NCBI GenBank assembly: GCA_009783265.1
Contig: WRHM01000001.1
Coordinates: 558,001-622,000, forward strand
Reading direction: 5' to 3'
DNA: 64,000 bases
Source: Oscillospiraceae bacterium
GTDB taxonomy: Bacteria; Bacillota; Clostridia; Oscillospirales; WRJC01
The notes below the pieces were generated by a model. It saw only the letters and a program-made list of their open reading frames with translations. It did no database searches and was not told the DNA's origin. A program made the translations under genes and the position numbers. Position 1 is the first letter of the stretch, and each line of letters opens with the position of its first letter. Positions 18,901 through 27,863 of this stretch are shown here, in pieces.

Positions 18901-19813
18901 CTCCTGTAGGGCGTGACGACCCGGCACGCCGTTCGTCCCCATTTATTTGTATAAGCGGCGCGCCGAGGTCGTCGCGCCCTACAGGTGCGCCGGCATTATA
19001 TTCCACACCCAGATCAAACGGCAGGCACTTGCAGGTTATATAAATATTTTCAGCCTGATTAAAAATCCTCGACAAAACGGCTTTCTGCCCGTTTGAGAAC
19101 GAATCAAACGAATCTATAAAAACATTTGCGTTATTAAAAAATTTTCGCTTTTCAAGATTTATATTTGCCTTGTCTGTATAATCTATATATTCTGTGTCGA
19201 GAAGCGAGCATAAATAACCCATTTCGTCTGAGACGTCGCGCAAAATATTATTCTTGCCCTCTTCTCCTTTGAAATTTTTTTCGTATGCCGCGTATATAAG
19301 CCCGATTTCGTTGATTTTACGCGCCGTTTCTTTATTAATATTATTAATATCCGGATCAGATGAACCCACCGTAATTTCTTGCGATGTTTTTTCGAGCATA
19401 AGAGGGGAAACAAAACCGAGTTTCATCTCATCGACTGTTTTGACTAATTTTTCGACAAATTCCATATTTGACGAGACTTTTGAATAAAAATTTAAAATCG
19501 GCTCCAAAACCCTTAGGGTTTTATTCATCACTAATTTTTTCAGCGTGGAATCGGCGTAATCATACGACATTCCCCCAGTTTTCCGCGAGACTCTGTTTGA
19601 CATTCTGTCAAAGCTCAGAACTTCGACTTTGAGATTTGCGGTATTGCCGAAACGCTCTATAATTTTGCGCTCTGTAACAAGCGTCTGCTGTTCCGGGACG
19701 ATAAGAAATATATCAAACGTGCGGTCAGGATTTTCACTGATTTTTTCTTTTATTTTAGCATATAAATATTCGCTTTTGCCGTAGCCGCTTTTCCCAAAAA
19801 TTCTGTAAACCAT
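15977..19813 (-). CDS. addB: AddB-like ATP-dependent nuclease subunit (RexB/AddB)
   Basis: MVYRIFGKSGYGKSEYL, LIVPEQQTLVTERKIIE, VLSFDRMSNRV, PD-(D/E)XK region VRIVDYKTGAKKFNLSDILAGINLQMFIYL, C-terminal Cys cluster. Confidence 0.9.
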   Translation of the reverse strand: MVYRIFGKSGYGKSEYLYAKIKEKISENPDRTFDIFLIVPEQQTLVTERKIIERFGNTANLKVEVLSFDRMSNRVSRKTGGMSYDYADSTLKKLVMNKTLRVLEPILNFYSKVSSNMEFVEKLVKTVDEMKLGFVSPLMLEKTSQEITVGSSDPDINNINKETARKINEIGLIYAAYEKNFKGEEGKNNILRDVSDEMGYLCSLLDTEYIDYTDKANINLEKRKFFNNANVFIDSFDSFSNGQKAVLSRIFNQAENIYITCKCLPFDLGVEYNAGAPVGRDDLGAPLIQINGDERRAGSSRPTGDISKRGENYEEENIFYRIKDTSEFIKNLCKDKNIGLVDYILGESKRFDNNILSYLEKNLWRNKKNLAFLSDEFKNKLEIYECEKIFDEAETAAKKILYLTREKNYKYSDIQIIAADVSSYKGILDSVFEKYNIPLFMSIRTQLSTKPLMSMLLSLFDMIIYDFRLQNIHSYIKNGLCGLSYREIDDIEIYITAWQINGIKRYLGKDWNMHPDGYVEYDETDENIKETLSKINATKRKFIGPVYNFMQNLKKFEEQTPVSGFADGGTSRTPSPTQKGASVKNITVAVIDFLEEIKTYERLAELRNEQKENGEITEAAETVQIWNILMDLLQKIVLVCGDEIVDLKRYSELFRFILNDIDIGKIPTSIDEVTALNANLMRDGDRKCTIVFGLNTDIFPESPADDDLLGDREKQILREYGLDFSFDSMQKSYDQLYYFYNAVTSASQCVILMYRKADINGEAMLPSMAVEKVRSIYPNLETYRQDEVFGDMFFNLEGKENGYIEMGITQDEILKSALENYFLQTPVSDAVAATPFQKGASGLKDGEIIIDKNLTDKLFYNLNMSSTKLDSYVNCPFSYFCKYVLGLKSESSPKMQMNDIGRFIHKILEIFMLKIRDENIEFKNISDNFIRDEAEKIIDAYLSSIIKDYEFKTDRFRYLLRRLNKIIFEIIKNLRDEFKTCDFIPADFELGVTDITNKEKEKDKPDNSIKPVEIKIPGKGSLRVTGIIDRVDIYKAGKDVYIRIVDYKTGAKKFNLSDILAGINLQMFIYLFSVWHNGQGRYGGGAGDDGGVQSSVSFADSSFQKEPLEQETGTESKPENIPAGVLYMPSRIPQYERKAKMSDSEIHEEKGKNFTRSGLFLRDEKILNAMEHNLEGRYIPIKLKSDKNINFKKSTASGVLASLEQIGKLERYVTNSLADIASELSAGKAYVLPFKGKLDSCAFCEMKRICRFEENDSNKKNSVLFSPDKVWDIIEREI
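16491..16545. repeat. Family-B palindromic repeat inside addB (GVQSSVSFADSSFQKEPLEQE)
   Basis: aggctccttttgaaaggagctgtcagcgaagctgactgaggattgca. Confidence 0.8.
17294..17345. repeat. Family-B palindromic repeat inside addB (LQTPVSDAVAATPFQKGASG)
   Basis: agcccccttttgaaagggggtggcagcgacagcgtcgctgacgggggtttg. Confidence 0.9.
18071..18140. repeat. Composite: family-A repeat nested in family-B repeat inside addB
   Basis: agccccctttt[gtgtaggggacggcgtcctcgacgtcccgcc]atcggcaaagccgctgacgggggtttg. Confidence 0.85.
18906..18982. repeat. Inverted pair of family-A repeats inside addB (REPIN-like)
   Basis: gtagggcgtgacgacccggcacgccg ... ggcgcgccgaggtcgtcgcgccctac. Confidence 0.9.
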
Positions 19814-20056
19814 TTATTTATCTTTTCTCCGGGTATTTTTAGTATTGTTTTTATATATTTTATCATAATATAAAATATTATTCAATTATTAATTTTTTTA
19901 TATTCATGAAAAAATTTATCCAATTATTAAATATAATTTAAAGAAAACATATAAAATCTATTGCAATTTCGTGCAAAATATTATATAATAGCTTTATTAT
20001 GTATAAATTTTTAAATACAAGTATAAAATTAACGGATTAACGGAGGAATATTATTG

Positions 20057-22153
20057 ATGGCAAACACTAAAGATATAAGAAACGTCTGCTTTATGGGCCA
20101 CGGCGACAGCGGTAAAACGTCGCTGGGTGAGGCGATATTATTTTTTACAAAAAATTCTGAAAGACACGGCAAAGTGACAGACGGCAACACCGTGAGCGAT
20201 TATGACCCCGAAGAAATAAGGCGCGGGTTTTCTATACAGTCGTCGCTGCTTTCTTTTAACTGGAAAAACGCGAAAATTAATATAATCGATTCTCCCGGAT
20301 TTTTTGACTTCGCGGGGGAAGTAAAACAGGCGGCAAGAGTAGCTGACTGCTCGCTTATTGTCGTAAACGCAAAATCGGGAATAGACGTCGGGACAGAATT
20401 CGGCGTGGATTATTCGACCGAAGCTGGAATACCCAAAGTTTTTTTCGTCAATAAACTCGACGAGGAAAACGTAAAATTCGACGAGATTTTCGATGATGCG
20501 CGGGAAAAATTCGGGGTCGCCGTATGCCCGGTGTTCGTCCCCTTTATCGAAGACGGCAAAACGTCGGGATATATAGATTTGATTAAATCAAAATATTTTG
20601 TCCCCGATAAAGCCGGGATTATGAAAGAAGCTCCGGTTCCGGCTGATTTTGAGTCAAAAGTCACAGATTACAGGCATATATTATTTGAATCTTTGGCTGA
20701 AACAAGCGACGAACTTATGGAAAAATATTTCGCCGAAGAAGATTTCACGGACGAAGAAATAGAGACGGCTCTTAATACCGGAATAAAACACGGAAATATT
20801 ATCCCAGTATTTTCAGGCTCTGCGACTACTCTTGCCGGAATCGAATATATTGCCGACAGTATAGTAAAGTATTTCCCGAACCCGCTTGATAAAATAAACG
20901 AAAAAATTTATGACGGCGAACCTGACGAAGACGGCGTAAGAAAAATTTCTGACGTAAAGATAGACGAGACCGGGGCGGCGGCTATATTCGTGTTTAAAAC
21001 AGTCGCCGACCAGTTCGGGAAAATGTCGTATTTCAAAGTGATGAACGGCACTCTCAAAAGAGATATGATTTTAAAGAACGCAAACAGCGGCCAAAACGAA
21101 AAATTCGCGCATATATATGTTCTAAGGGGCAAAAAACAAACCGAAGTAGATGAGCTTATCTGCGGCGACGTCGGGGTTACGGCAAAGCTTGCCGCAACTA
21201 ACTCAAACGATACGCTCTCTGTTTCCGGAAACACGGAGTATGTCAAAATTAATTATCCGGAGCCCTTCCTGACTTACGCGATTATCCCCAAGGCAAAAGG
21301 CGACGAGGATAAAATTTCTACTAATATATCAAAACTTCTCGAAGAAGATTTAACTATAAGATACGAGAATAACGCTGAAACCCGCCAGATTCTTTTGTCC
21401 GGACTGGGCGAAATGCATATCGACGTAATAACTTCTAAGCTTAAAAACCGTTACGGCGTATCGGTCGAGTTTTCTATACCGAGAATGGCTTACAGAGAGA
21501 CGATCAAGAAAAAAATCGCCGTCGAAGGTAAACACAAGAAACAGTCGGGCGGTCACGGGCAGTACGGGCACGTTAAAATTACGTTTGAGCCCTGCGACGA
21601 AAATCCCGGCCTTACGTTTACAGAAAGCATATTCGGAGGCTCTGTGCCAAAGAATTATCACCCTGCGGTCGAAAAAGGCCTGCTTGATTGCATGGGCAGG
21701 GGAGTTCTCGCAGGATTCCCGGTCGTGAATCTAAAAGCCGATCTGTTCGACGGCTCATATCACGACGTCGACTCAAACGAATTGTCGTTTAAACTCGCGG
21801 CAAGGCTCGCGTTTTTGCAGTTGACGGGCGCGTCCCCGGTAATTCTTGAGCCTATCGGCGAATTAAAAGTCACGATCCCCGATACAATCGTGGGAAATAT
21901 AATGGGCGACATGAGCAAACGCAGGGGAAGGGTTCTCGGCCAGAGCGCGCACGAACACAAAAAAGCATACACGATTATAGAAGCCGAGGTTCCCATGAGC
22001 GAAATGCAGACTTATTCGATACAATTAAGGGCAATGTCACAGGGGAGAGGCTCTTATGAATTCAGGTTTGTAAGATATGAAGAACTGCCTAACGCCTTAT
22101 CGCCGAAAGTCATAGAAGAAGCCAAGAAATATCTGAGCGACGACGAAGAATAG
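20057..22153 (+). CDS. Elongation factor G-like translational GTPase (EF-G paralog type)
   Basis: GHGDSGKTSLGEAILF, DSPGFFDFAGEV, VNKLDEENVKFDE, EF-G IV/V domains GHGQYGHVKITFEP. Confidence 0.85.
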   Translation: MANTKDIRNVCFMGHGDSGKTSLGEAILFFTKNSERHGKVTDGNTVSDYDPEEIRRGFSIQSSLLSFNWKNAKINIIDSPGFFDFAGEVKQAARVADCSLIVVNAKSGIDVGTEFGVDYSTEAGIPKVFFVNKLDEENVKFDEIFDDAREKFGVAVCPVFVPFIEDGKTSGYIDLIKSKYFVPDKAGIMKEAPVPADFESKVTDYRHILFESLAETSDELMEKYFAEEDFTDEEIETALNTGIKHGNIIPVFSGSATTLAGIEYIADSIVKYFPNPLDKINEKIYDGEPDEDGVRKISDVKIDETGAAAIFVFKTVADQFGKMSYFKVMNGTLKRDMILKNANSGQNEKFAHIYVLRGKKQTEVDELICGDVGVTAKLAATNSNDTLSVSGNTEYVKINYPEPFLTYAIIPKAKGDEDKISTNISKLLEEDLTIRYENNAETRQILLSGLGEMHIDVITSKLKNRYGVSVEFSIPRMAYRETIKKKIAVEGKHKKQSGGHGQYGHVKITFEPCDENPGLTFTESIFGGSVPKNYHPAVEKGLLDCMGRGVLAGFPVVNLKADLFDGSYHDVDSNELSFKLAARLAFLQLTGASPVILEPIGELKVTIPDTIVGNIMGDMSKRRGRVLGQSAHEHKKAYTIIEAEVPMSEMQTYSIQLRAMSQGRGSYEFRFVRYEELPNALSPKVIEEAKKYLSDDEE

Positions 22154-22219
22154 CGGCTGCGCCGCGGCATCCATGGCAAATAGAAATTTGCGTTGATGTA
22201 AAATTTGTATATATTATAA

Positions 22220-22262
22220 ATCTCCGTAACAGTATAACATCTGTGTACGGAGATTTTTTTAT
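22220..22262 (+). terminator. Terminator-like hairpin downstream of EF-G-like gene
   Basis: aaatctccgtaacagtataacatctgtgtacggagattttttt. Confidence 0.7.
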
Positions 22263-22266
22263 CCGA

Positions 22267-22430
22267 AAACCCTCTTTCGTAAAGAGGGTGGCACGCGAGA
22301 ACCTGAACTTGTCACTATAAAATTATATACAAATCCGCGTGACGGGTGTTTTCAAGATTTGATGTTATGAAAAAACAAAACACCCGCCTCTGCGGAGGCA
22401 CCCTCTTTAACTAAAGAGGGTAAAAAGTAA
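22267..22430. repeat. Pair of family-B repeats, intergenic
   Basis: accctctttcgtaaagagggtggcacgcg...cgcgtgacgggtgtttt and aaaacacccgcctctgcggaggcaccctctttaactaaagaggg. Confidence 0.85.
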
Positions 22431-22444
22431 ATTTTTAATTTTTA

Positions 22445-22891
22445 TTATAAAATTTTCGCTACCCAATATCCCCGGCCGTCATCTTTTTTCGGTTCATCGT
22501 CGTAATAATCATGCGGACATAATCCATAATTTAATTTGTGCCACATATTTATCGCTTCGACGGCTTGGTTATTGCTGTGAGTGCGGATTTGCTTAAAGCC
22601 AGCTTTTCTTGCCCATTTTTCACAACATTCAATCAAATGTTGCCCTATACCCTGCCGCCTGCAATTTTCGTGAACTCCGAGAACTTCAATAAATGCGTCT
22701 TGTAAATTTTCAAGCGGATAATCTAAAGCCCGCGGAGTTACGCAAACATAACCTGCCGGAAAATCGCCGTCCATAGCCGCAAGCGGCAGTGTATCGTCTC
22801 TGATATAGATATATTGCTTAACCCATTCGCCGTATATATCAATAAGTTTGTTTAAAATTACATCGTCGATTTTTTTATATTCTATTTTCAT
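22445..22891 (-). CDS. GNAT family N-acetyltransferase
   Basis: IEVLGVHENCRRQGIGQHLIECCEKWARKAGFKQIRTHSNNQAVEAINMWHKLNYG. Confidence 0.85.
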   Translation of the reverse strand: MKIEYKKIDDVILNKLIDIYGEWVKQYIYIRDDTLPLAAMDGDFPAGYVCVTPRALDYPLENLQDAFIEVLGVHENCRRQGIGQHLIECCEKWARKAGFKQIRTHSNNQAVEAINMWHKLNYGLCPHDYYDDEPKKDDGRGYWVAKIL

Positions 22892-23046
22892 GTTTTCCCC
22901 TTATTTTATATAATTATATAATAATATTTATTTTTATTATATCTTAACCGCAAATCATTGTAAAGAGAAAGATTTATTATAATTAAAATTTCTAAATCCG
23001 GGAATAATAAAAATCAAAAAAGTAAAAACCGAGGTAATATATTATT

Positions 23047-23832
23047 ATGAAAAAAACAACAAAATTTCTTTTGGCTGCCGCCGCGATTATTTTTGTCTTA
23101 AACGCGATTATAAGCGTTTCCGCGCATGAAATACTCGCGGACAGTAAAAATTACAGTTGGTATTTTGTCCCCGTTAAAGATAACGGGCAGCCGTCGTTTG
23201 ATATTAATTTAGACGATATAAAAAACTACGGGGCTTATGCCATAGGCAATAAAAACGATAAAGTTTTATATCTGACGTTTGATTTCGGCTATGAAAACGG
23301 CAACGTGAAAAAATGTCTCGACGCGTTAAATAAAAATAACGTAAAAGGCACGTTTTTTATACTGGATAACGTAATCAAAAGCAATCCGGAATTATTAAAA
23401 GAAATGATCGAAACAGGCCATACAGTCGCAAATCACACTATGAAACACAAAAATATGTGCAATATCAAAAATTTTAACGAGTACGAAAAAGAAATAACCG
23501 GTCTTGAAAAATTATTTGAAGAAACTATAGGGCATAAAATGGCGAAATATTACCGCCCGCCCAAAGGAGAGTTCACAAAACAAAATTTAGAATATAACAA
23601 ACAGCTCGGATATAAAACTATATTCTGGAGTCTGGCTTATAAAGACTGGGACAACGACAGCCAGCCCGACAGAGCCGCGACAATAAAAAAGATGCTGGAC
23701 AGGACGCACAACGGAGCGGTTGTTTTGCTCCACCCGACATCGGCGACAAACGCGGCGATTTTAGACAATCTTATTCAGGAATGGAAAGCTCTTGGATATA
23801 GATTTGGCTCTCTTGACGAACTGACGAAATAA
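23047..23832 (+). CDS. Polysaccharide deacetylase (PdaA-like)
   Basis: LYLTFDFGYENGNVKKCLDALNKNNVKGTFFILDNVI...GHTVANHTMKHKN...YRPPKGEF. Confidence 0.9.
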   Translation: MKKTTKFLLAAAAIIFVLNAIISVSAHEILADSKNYSWYFVPVKDNGQPSFDINLDDIKNYGAYAIGNKNDKVLYLTFDFGYENGNVKKCLDALNKNNVKGTFFILDNVIKSNPELLKEMIETGHTVANHTMKHKNMCNIKNFNEYEKEITGLEKLFEETIGHKMAKYYRPPKGEFTKQNLEYNKQLGYKTIFWSLAYKDWDNDSQPDRAATIKKMLDRTHNGAVVLLHPTSATNAAILDNLIQEWKALGYRFGSLDELTK

Positions 23833-23849
23833 TATTATATAATAAAAAA

Positions 23850-23881
23850 GAACGCTAATAAATTTTTAGCGTTCTTTTTGT
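23850..23881 (+). terminator. Rho-independent terminator
   Basis: aaagaacgctaataaatttttagcgttcttttt. Confidence 0.75.
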
Positions 23882-23918
23882 TTTTATTTTGAAAATATAG
23901 TAATATAAGTTGAAAAAA

Positions 23919-24039
23919 GACCACCCCGTCAAGCTACCGCTTGCCACCCCTCCACGGAGGGGAATTTTCCCGATATTTCAGCGTTTTATCTAATTCCCCT
24001 CCGTGGAGGGGTGGCAAGCGGTAGCTTGACGGGGTGGTC
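23919..24039. repeat. Perfect 48-bp inverted repeat built of paired family-B units, 25-bp loop
   Basis: gaccaccccgtcaagctaccgcttgccacccctccacggaggggaatt and its exact reverse complement at 23992-24039. Confidence 0.95.
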
Positions 24040-24073
24040 AAAACAGCCTCTTTTATACTTGTTTTATTATAAT

Positions 24074-24664
24074 TTACAAAATCCTCAGTTCCACAGCTTT
24101 TTCCCGCACGGATTTAAAATCAATAACAGCGTCGGCTTTTTTTTCTGAATCTCTTAACAGAGCCGACGGGTGATAAATCGCAGTCATATATATACTGCCT
24201 TTTCTGAACCATGCACCGTGTTCGGAAGTTATCCTGAAATCAGGTTTTATAATGCGCATTGCCGCGATTCTGCCTAAACAAACTATAATTTTCGGGTCTA
24301 TAAGTTTAGTCTGCAGCCGCAGATAATCAATGCAATTATCCTGTTCTGACTGGTCTGGGTCACGGTTCTGAGGCGGTCGGCACTTTAATATATTAGCTAT
24401 GTAAACGTTATCGAGCGTAAAATCTGCAAAAGTCATGTATTTATCAAGCAGTTTCCCGGCCCTGCCGACAAAAGGCAATCCCTCGCGGTCCTCGGATTCG
24501 CCCGGAGCTTCGCCGATAAACATAATTTTAGCCTCGTGAGAGCCTTTGCCGAACACTACTTTATTTCTGGTATTATGCAATACGCATTTATCGCAGCTTA
24601 AACAATCTTTCAAAAGTTCCTGCCACTGTTCTTCTTTTTCATTCAGAATTGTTTCAATACCCAT
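24074..24664 (-). CDS. Type 4 uracil-DNA glycosylase
   Basis: CDKCVLHNTRNKVVFGKGSHEAKIMFIGEAPGESEDREGLPFVGRAGKLLDKY. Confidence 0.9.
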   Translation of the reverse strand: MGIETILNEKEEQWQELLKDCLSCDKCVLHNTRNKVVFGKGSHEAKIMFIGEAPGESEDREGLPFVGRAGKLLDKYMTFADFTLDNVYIANILKCRPPQNRDPDQSEQDNCIDYLRLQTKLIDPKIIVCLGRIAAMRIIKPDFRITSEHGAWFRKGSIYMTAIYHPSALLRDSEKKADAVIDFKSVREKAVELRIL

Positions 24665-24677
24665 TTTATTATTATAA

Positions 24678-25268
24678 TTACCTCTTGAATATCTCCGAAA
24701 AAGTTTTTACAGCGTCCGAAGATATTATTTTTTTTGTATGTTCATCTAAATAAAATCCGAAAAAAGGATAGTTTATTAAAATTCCGTATTCGCTTATAAG
24801 TTCGATAGCCTGTTCTTTGTTGTCCTCTATGTATAAAAAATATCTGTTTTCGTCGGCGTATAAATCGCTTTTGCCGGTATATCCTGTCAAATTTAACTGG
24901 TCGCAGGCTTCGAGCAAAATCTCTGAATTTTCGAACATATATAAAAGCCGCTTCTTTTTTGCTCCGGTTATAACTTTGGATTTGTATTTTTTTTCGTATG
25001 TATTATATGTATTAACGCTTTTTTGAACGTCTTTGGTCACATACATCATGCATCCGCCGTTTTTGTCGGGATATACCTGAACAAATAATTTTTCAGAGCC
25101 CGCGTCAAATCCGATCTGATGTTTCGCATTGTCGAGAATCTCCCAGAAAATGCGTTTTGTGCCGGTATTGTCATAATCCATTTCTTCGGGGGTTATGTCT
25201 AACAAAGCCATATCTTCGTTTGTAAGTATGATTTTAAGCTTGTTTTCGTTTACTAACTTATATTCCAT
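24678..25268 (-). CDS. mecA: Adaptor protein MecA
   Basis: MEYKLVNENKLKIILTNEDMALLDITPEEMDYDNTGTKRIFWEILDNAKHQIGFDAGSEKLFVQVYPDKNGGCMMYV. Confidence 0.85.
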   Translation of the reverse strand: MEYKLVNENKLKIILTNEDMALLDITPEEMDYDNTGTKRIFWEILDNAKHQIGFDAGSEKLFVQVYPDKNGGCMMYVTKDVQKSVNTYNTYEKKYKSKVITGAKKKRLLYMFENSEILLEACDQLNLTGYTGKSDLYADENRYFLYIEDNKEQAIELISEYGILINYPFFGFYLDEHTKKIISSDAVKTFSEIFKR

Positions 25269-25657
25269 TTAATAAAACACGATCCTTCCATGCGTGAATG
25301 TTATTTTGCAGGGGATAATTAACCTCTGCGGGATAATTTAATTATATTATACTTAATCCACCTGAAAAATACAAATCGTAGGGGCGCGCATTGCGCGTCC
25401 GCGAGTGCCCATTGGGCATCCCCTGCTATCTATTTATATTATATATAAAAAAATATAAAATGTCACGTATAAAAATATGGTATTTTTATTATAAAATATA
25501 AATATTATTAACATATATACGCAAATGTAAAAAAATTATACGGCTTACTTTTTTTCTGTTAATTTATATTAATTTCGCTTGACTTTAAAGGATAAATTGT
25601 GTAAAATTGAAATAAGAATAAACATAATGAAAAATAAAAAAGCGGGGGAATATAATA

Positions 25658-26515
25658 ATGTTTTACGGAAACTGCATATCATATAAAAATTTAAAACATA
25701 TAAAAATTTTAAAAGAAACAGGTTTTGACTATATAGAAACTTCGCTTGCACCGTTATATACGGCGGCAAAATCGGAAATAACGGATTTTTTATCGGCTCT
25801 CGGCGACAATAATATAAAATGCGGGGCGGTAAACGTGCTATTTCCGGGGGATATATCGCTCACAGGTGATAACACAGATCAAAACAAAATAAAATCTTAT
25901 ATAAGCGAAGTCTTTGAAAAAACGAAAGATTTCGGGTTCAAAAGCGTAGTATTCGGGAGCGGCGGCGCAAGAAAAGTTCCGAACGGTTTTGACAGACAAA
26001 AAGCAACAGGGCAAATTATTCAGGTTATATATGATTATTTGATCCCGGCGGCTGAAGCATATAATTTTACTCTGGCAATAGAAGAATTAAATAAAACAGA
26101 GACTAATATATTAAATTCTGTCGGCGAAGTCGAATATATAATAAATCAGATAAATAACCCAAGGGTAAAACTTCTCGCGGATTTATATCACATCGCGCTC
26201 GAAAACGACGACGTGGCAGAATTATCCCAAAAAGGCGGTATACTCGAACACTGCCACATAGCGAACCCGTATAATAACAGATTTTATCCCCAGATAACAG
26301 ACAGTGAAGAGTCAATAAATTTATATAAAAAGTTTTTCGGTAGCCTGAAATCGGCGGGATATAACAAAAAAATATCTATAGAGGGCGCAGTCGGCAGATT
26401 TGCGGATTCAGAAGAAATAAAAAATACAGAAATTCCCGGCTGGGTAGACGACGGGGATAAATTATTTTACACAGAGTCAAAAAATTCTCTTGAATTTATG
26501 AAAAATCTGGAATAA
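25658..26515 (+). CDS. Sugar phosphate isomerase/epimerase family (TIM barrel)
   Basis: ETGFDYIETSLAPLY, FGSGGARKVPNGF, LLADLYHIALENDD, IEGAVGR. Confidence 0.8.
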   Translation: MFYGNCISYKNLKHIKILKETGFDYIETSLAPLYTAAKSEITDFLSALGDNNIKCGAVNVLFPGDISLTGDNTDQNKIKSYISEVFEKTKDFGFKSVVFGSGGARKVPNGFDRQKATGQIIQVIYDYLIPAAEAYNFTLAIEELNKTETNILNSVGEVEYIINQINNPRVKLLADLYHIALENDDVAELSQKGGILEHCHIANPYNNRFYPQITDSEESINLYKKFFGSLKSAGYNKKISIEGAVGRFADSEEIKNTEIPGWVDDGDKLFYTESKNSLEFMKNLE

Positions 26516-26560
26516 AAAATAATTATAAACACAAAAAAAGCAAACAAAGGAGAAAGAAAA

Positions 26561-27343
26561 ATGATATTAGGAGTATGCAGCGGAACCGACGAAAACACGG
26601 TAAAAATGATGAAAGAAATAGGCTACAGGTATCTCGAAGGGGGGATACGCGGATTTTACGAGAACAAAGCGAGCCTTGAAACGACCCTTAACGCCCTCGA
26701 CAAATACAAGATAAGGCTGGAAGTGGGGCAGCACCCGTTCCCTGGGGAATACGACCCGTCGGGCAGGCAGTCAGAAGAAGCGCTCGCAAAAGTCAGGGAT
26801 TATATGTACGCGCTGATAAGCGCGACGTCTGACTTGAATATGTCGACGCTTGTCATGGGAGCGGGAGGAGCGAGGGTACTGCCGTCGCCTGACAAATATG
26901 ACAATGTAATAGAACAGATGGCAGATATATGCAGATACGCTATTTCGCCGGCGCTGGACGAATACGGCATAATACTCGCCCTTGAGGGCTTGCGCAAAGA
27001 CGAAACGCCGATGATGAACAGAACTGATGAGAGCGTAAGAATCGCGAAACTGGCGAATGTGCCGAATATAAAAGTCATGGCCGATTTATATCACGTCGCG
27101 GCAGAGGACACAAGTCTCGATGATTTCGTGAACTACAAAGGCTATATCAGGCATTCGCATATAGGCAAGCCGTCACCGAGGGTAATGCCGTCAAATGGCG
27201 ACGGATATGATTACAAGCCGTTTTTCGACGCATTGCGCTCAGCGAATTTTAATGGCAGGCTGTCAGTCGAAGCCGGTTCATCATGCGACGACTACAGGAC
27301 AAGTCTCGAACGCGCTTTTATTGCGCTTGAACCCTTGCTATAA
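26561..27343 (+). CDS. Sugar phosphate isomerase/epimerase family, tandem paralog
   Basis: MGAGGARVLPSPDKYD, VMADLYHVAAEDTS, SVEAGSS. Confidence 0.8.
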   Translation: MILGVCSGTDENTVKMMKEIGYRYLEGGIRGFYENKASLETTLNALDKYKIRLEVGQHPFPGEYDPSGRQSEEALAKVRDYMYALISATSDLNMSTLVMGAGGARVLPSPDKYDNVIEQMADICRYAISPALDEYGIILALEGLRKDETPMMNRTDESVRIAKLANVPNIKVMADLYHVAAEDTSLDDFVNYKGYIRHSHIGKPSPRVMPSNGDGYDYKPFFDALRSANFNGRLSVEAGSSCDDYRTSLERAFIALEPLL

Positions 27344-27383
27344 AAAAATCAAGATATAAAAAAAGTCAAGAGAGGGAAAACTA

Positions 27384-27794
27384 ATGAAAAAAATAACAGC
27401 CGCCGGAATAATTTTATTTATTATTCTGACAGTTTTTGGCTCGTGTAAAAAAGACGAACCGGTCACGCTCGAAAGCATGAAAAACGCTTTGACTGACGCA
27501 GGATATATAATCGATTACGATAATTCAGGTATTATTAGAGCTTTTTACGAAGATTCAACCGACGGATTTATATTTATTTATCCCGGTGCGCACGGCGAAA
27601 AAATGATACCCGTTATCGAATACAAAGACGAAAAATCCGCTGAAAATTTTAGAAAACTTGTAAATGAATCCGGCGGCTTACAGGAAGCGATCATAAACGG
27701 TAAATTTGTTACGATATATGACAGCGACGGGCATAATCACGGCAACGAAAAGGCTTTTCTTGAAGATCTTATAAACGGCAAAGCTCTTAAATAA
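27384..27794 (+). CDS. Putative lipoprotein
   Basis: Signal peptide with lipobox VFGSC. Confidence 0.6.
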   Translation: MKKITAAGIILFIILTVFGSCKKDEPVTLESMKNALTDAGYIIDYDNSGIIRAFYEDSTDGFIFIYPGAHGEKMIPVIEYKDEKSAENFRKLVNESGGLQEAIINGKFVTIYDSDGHNHGNEKAFLEDLINGKALK

Positions 27795-27818
27795 ATTAAA
27801 TCCAAAAACCGTGAAAAA

Positions 27819-27850
27819 AAGGCGGGGGTTATTTTAAACCCCCGCTTTTA
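27819..27850. terminator. Bidirectional terminator-like hairpin
   Basis: aaggcgggggttattttaaacccccgctttt. Confidence 0.75.
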
Positions 27851-27863
27851 TAATATTTAAATT

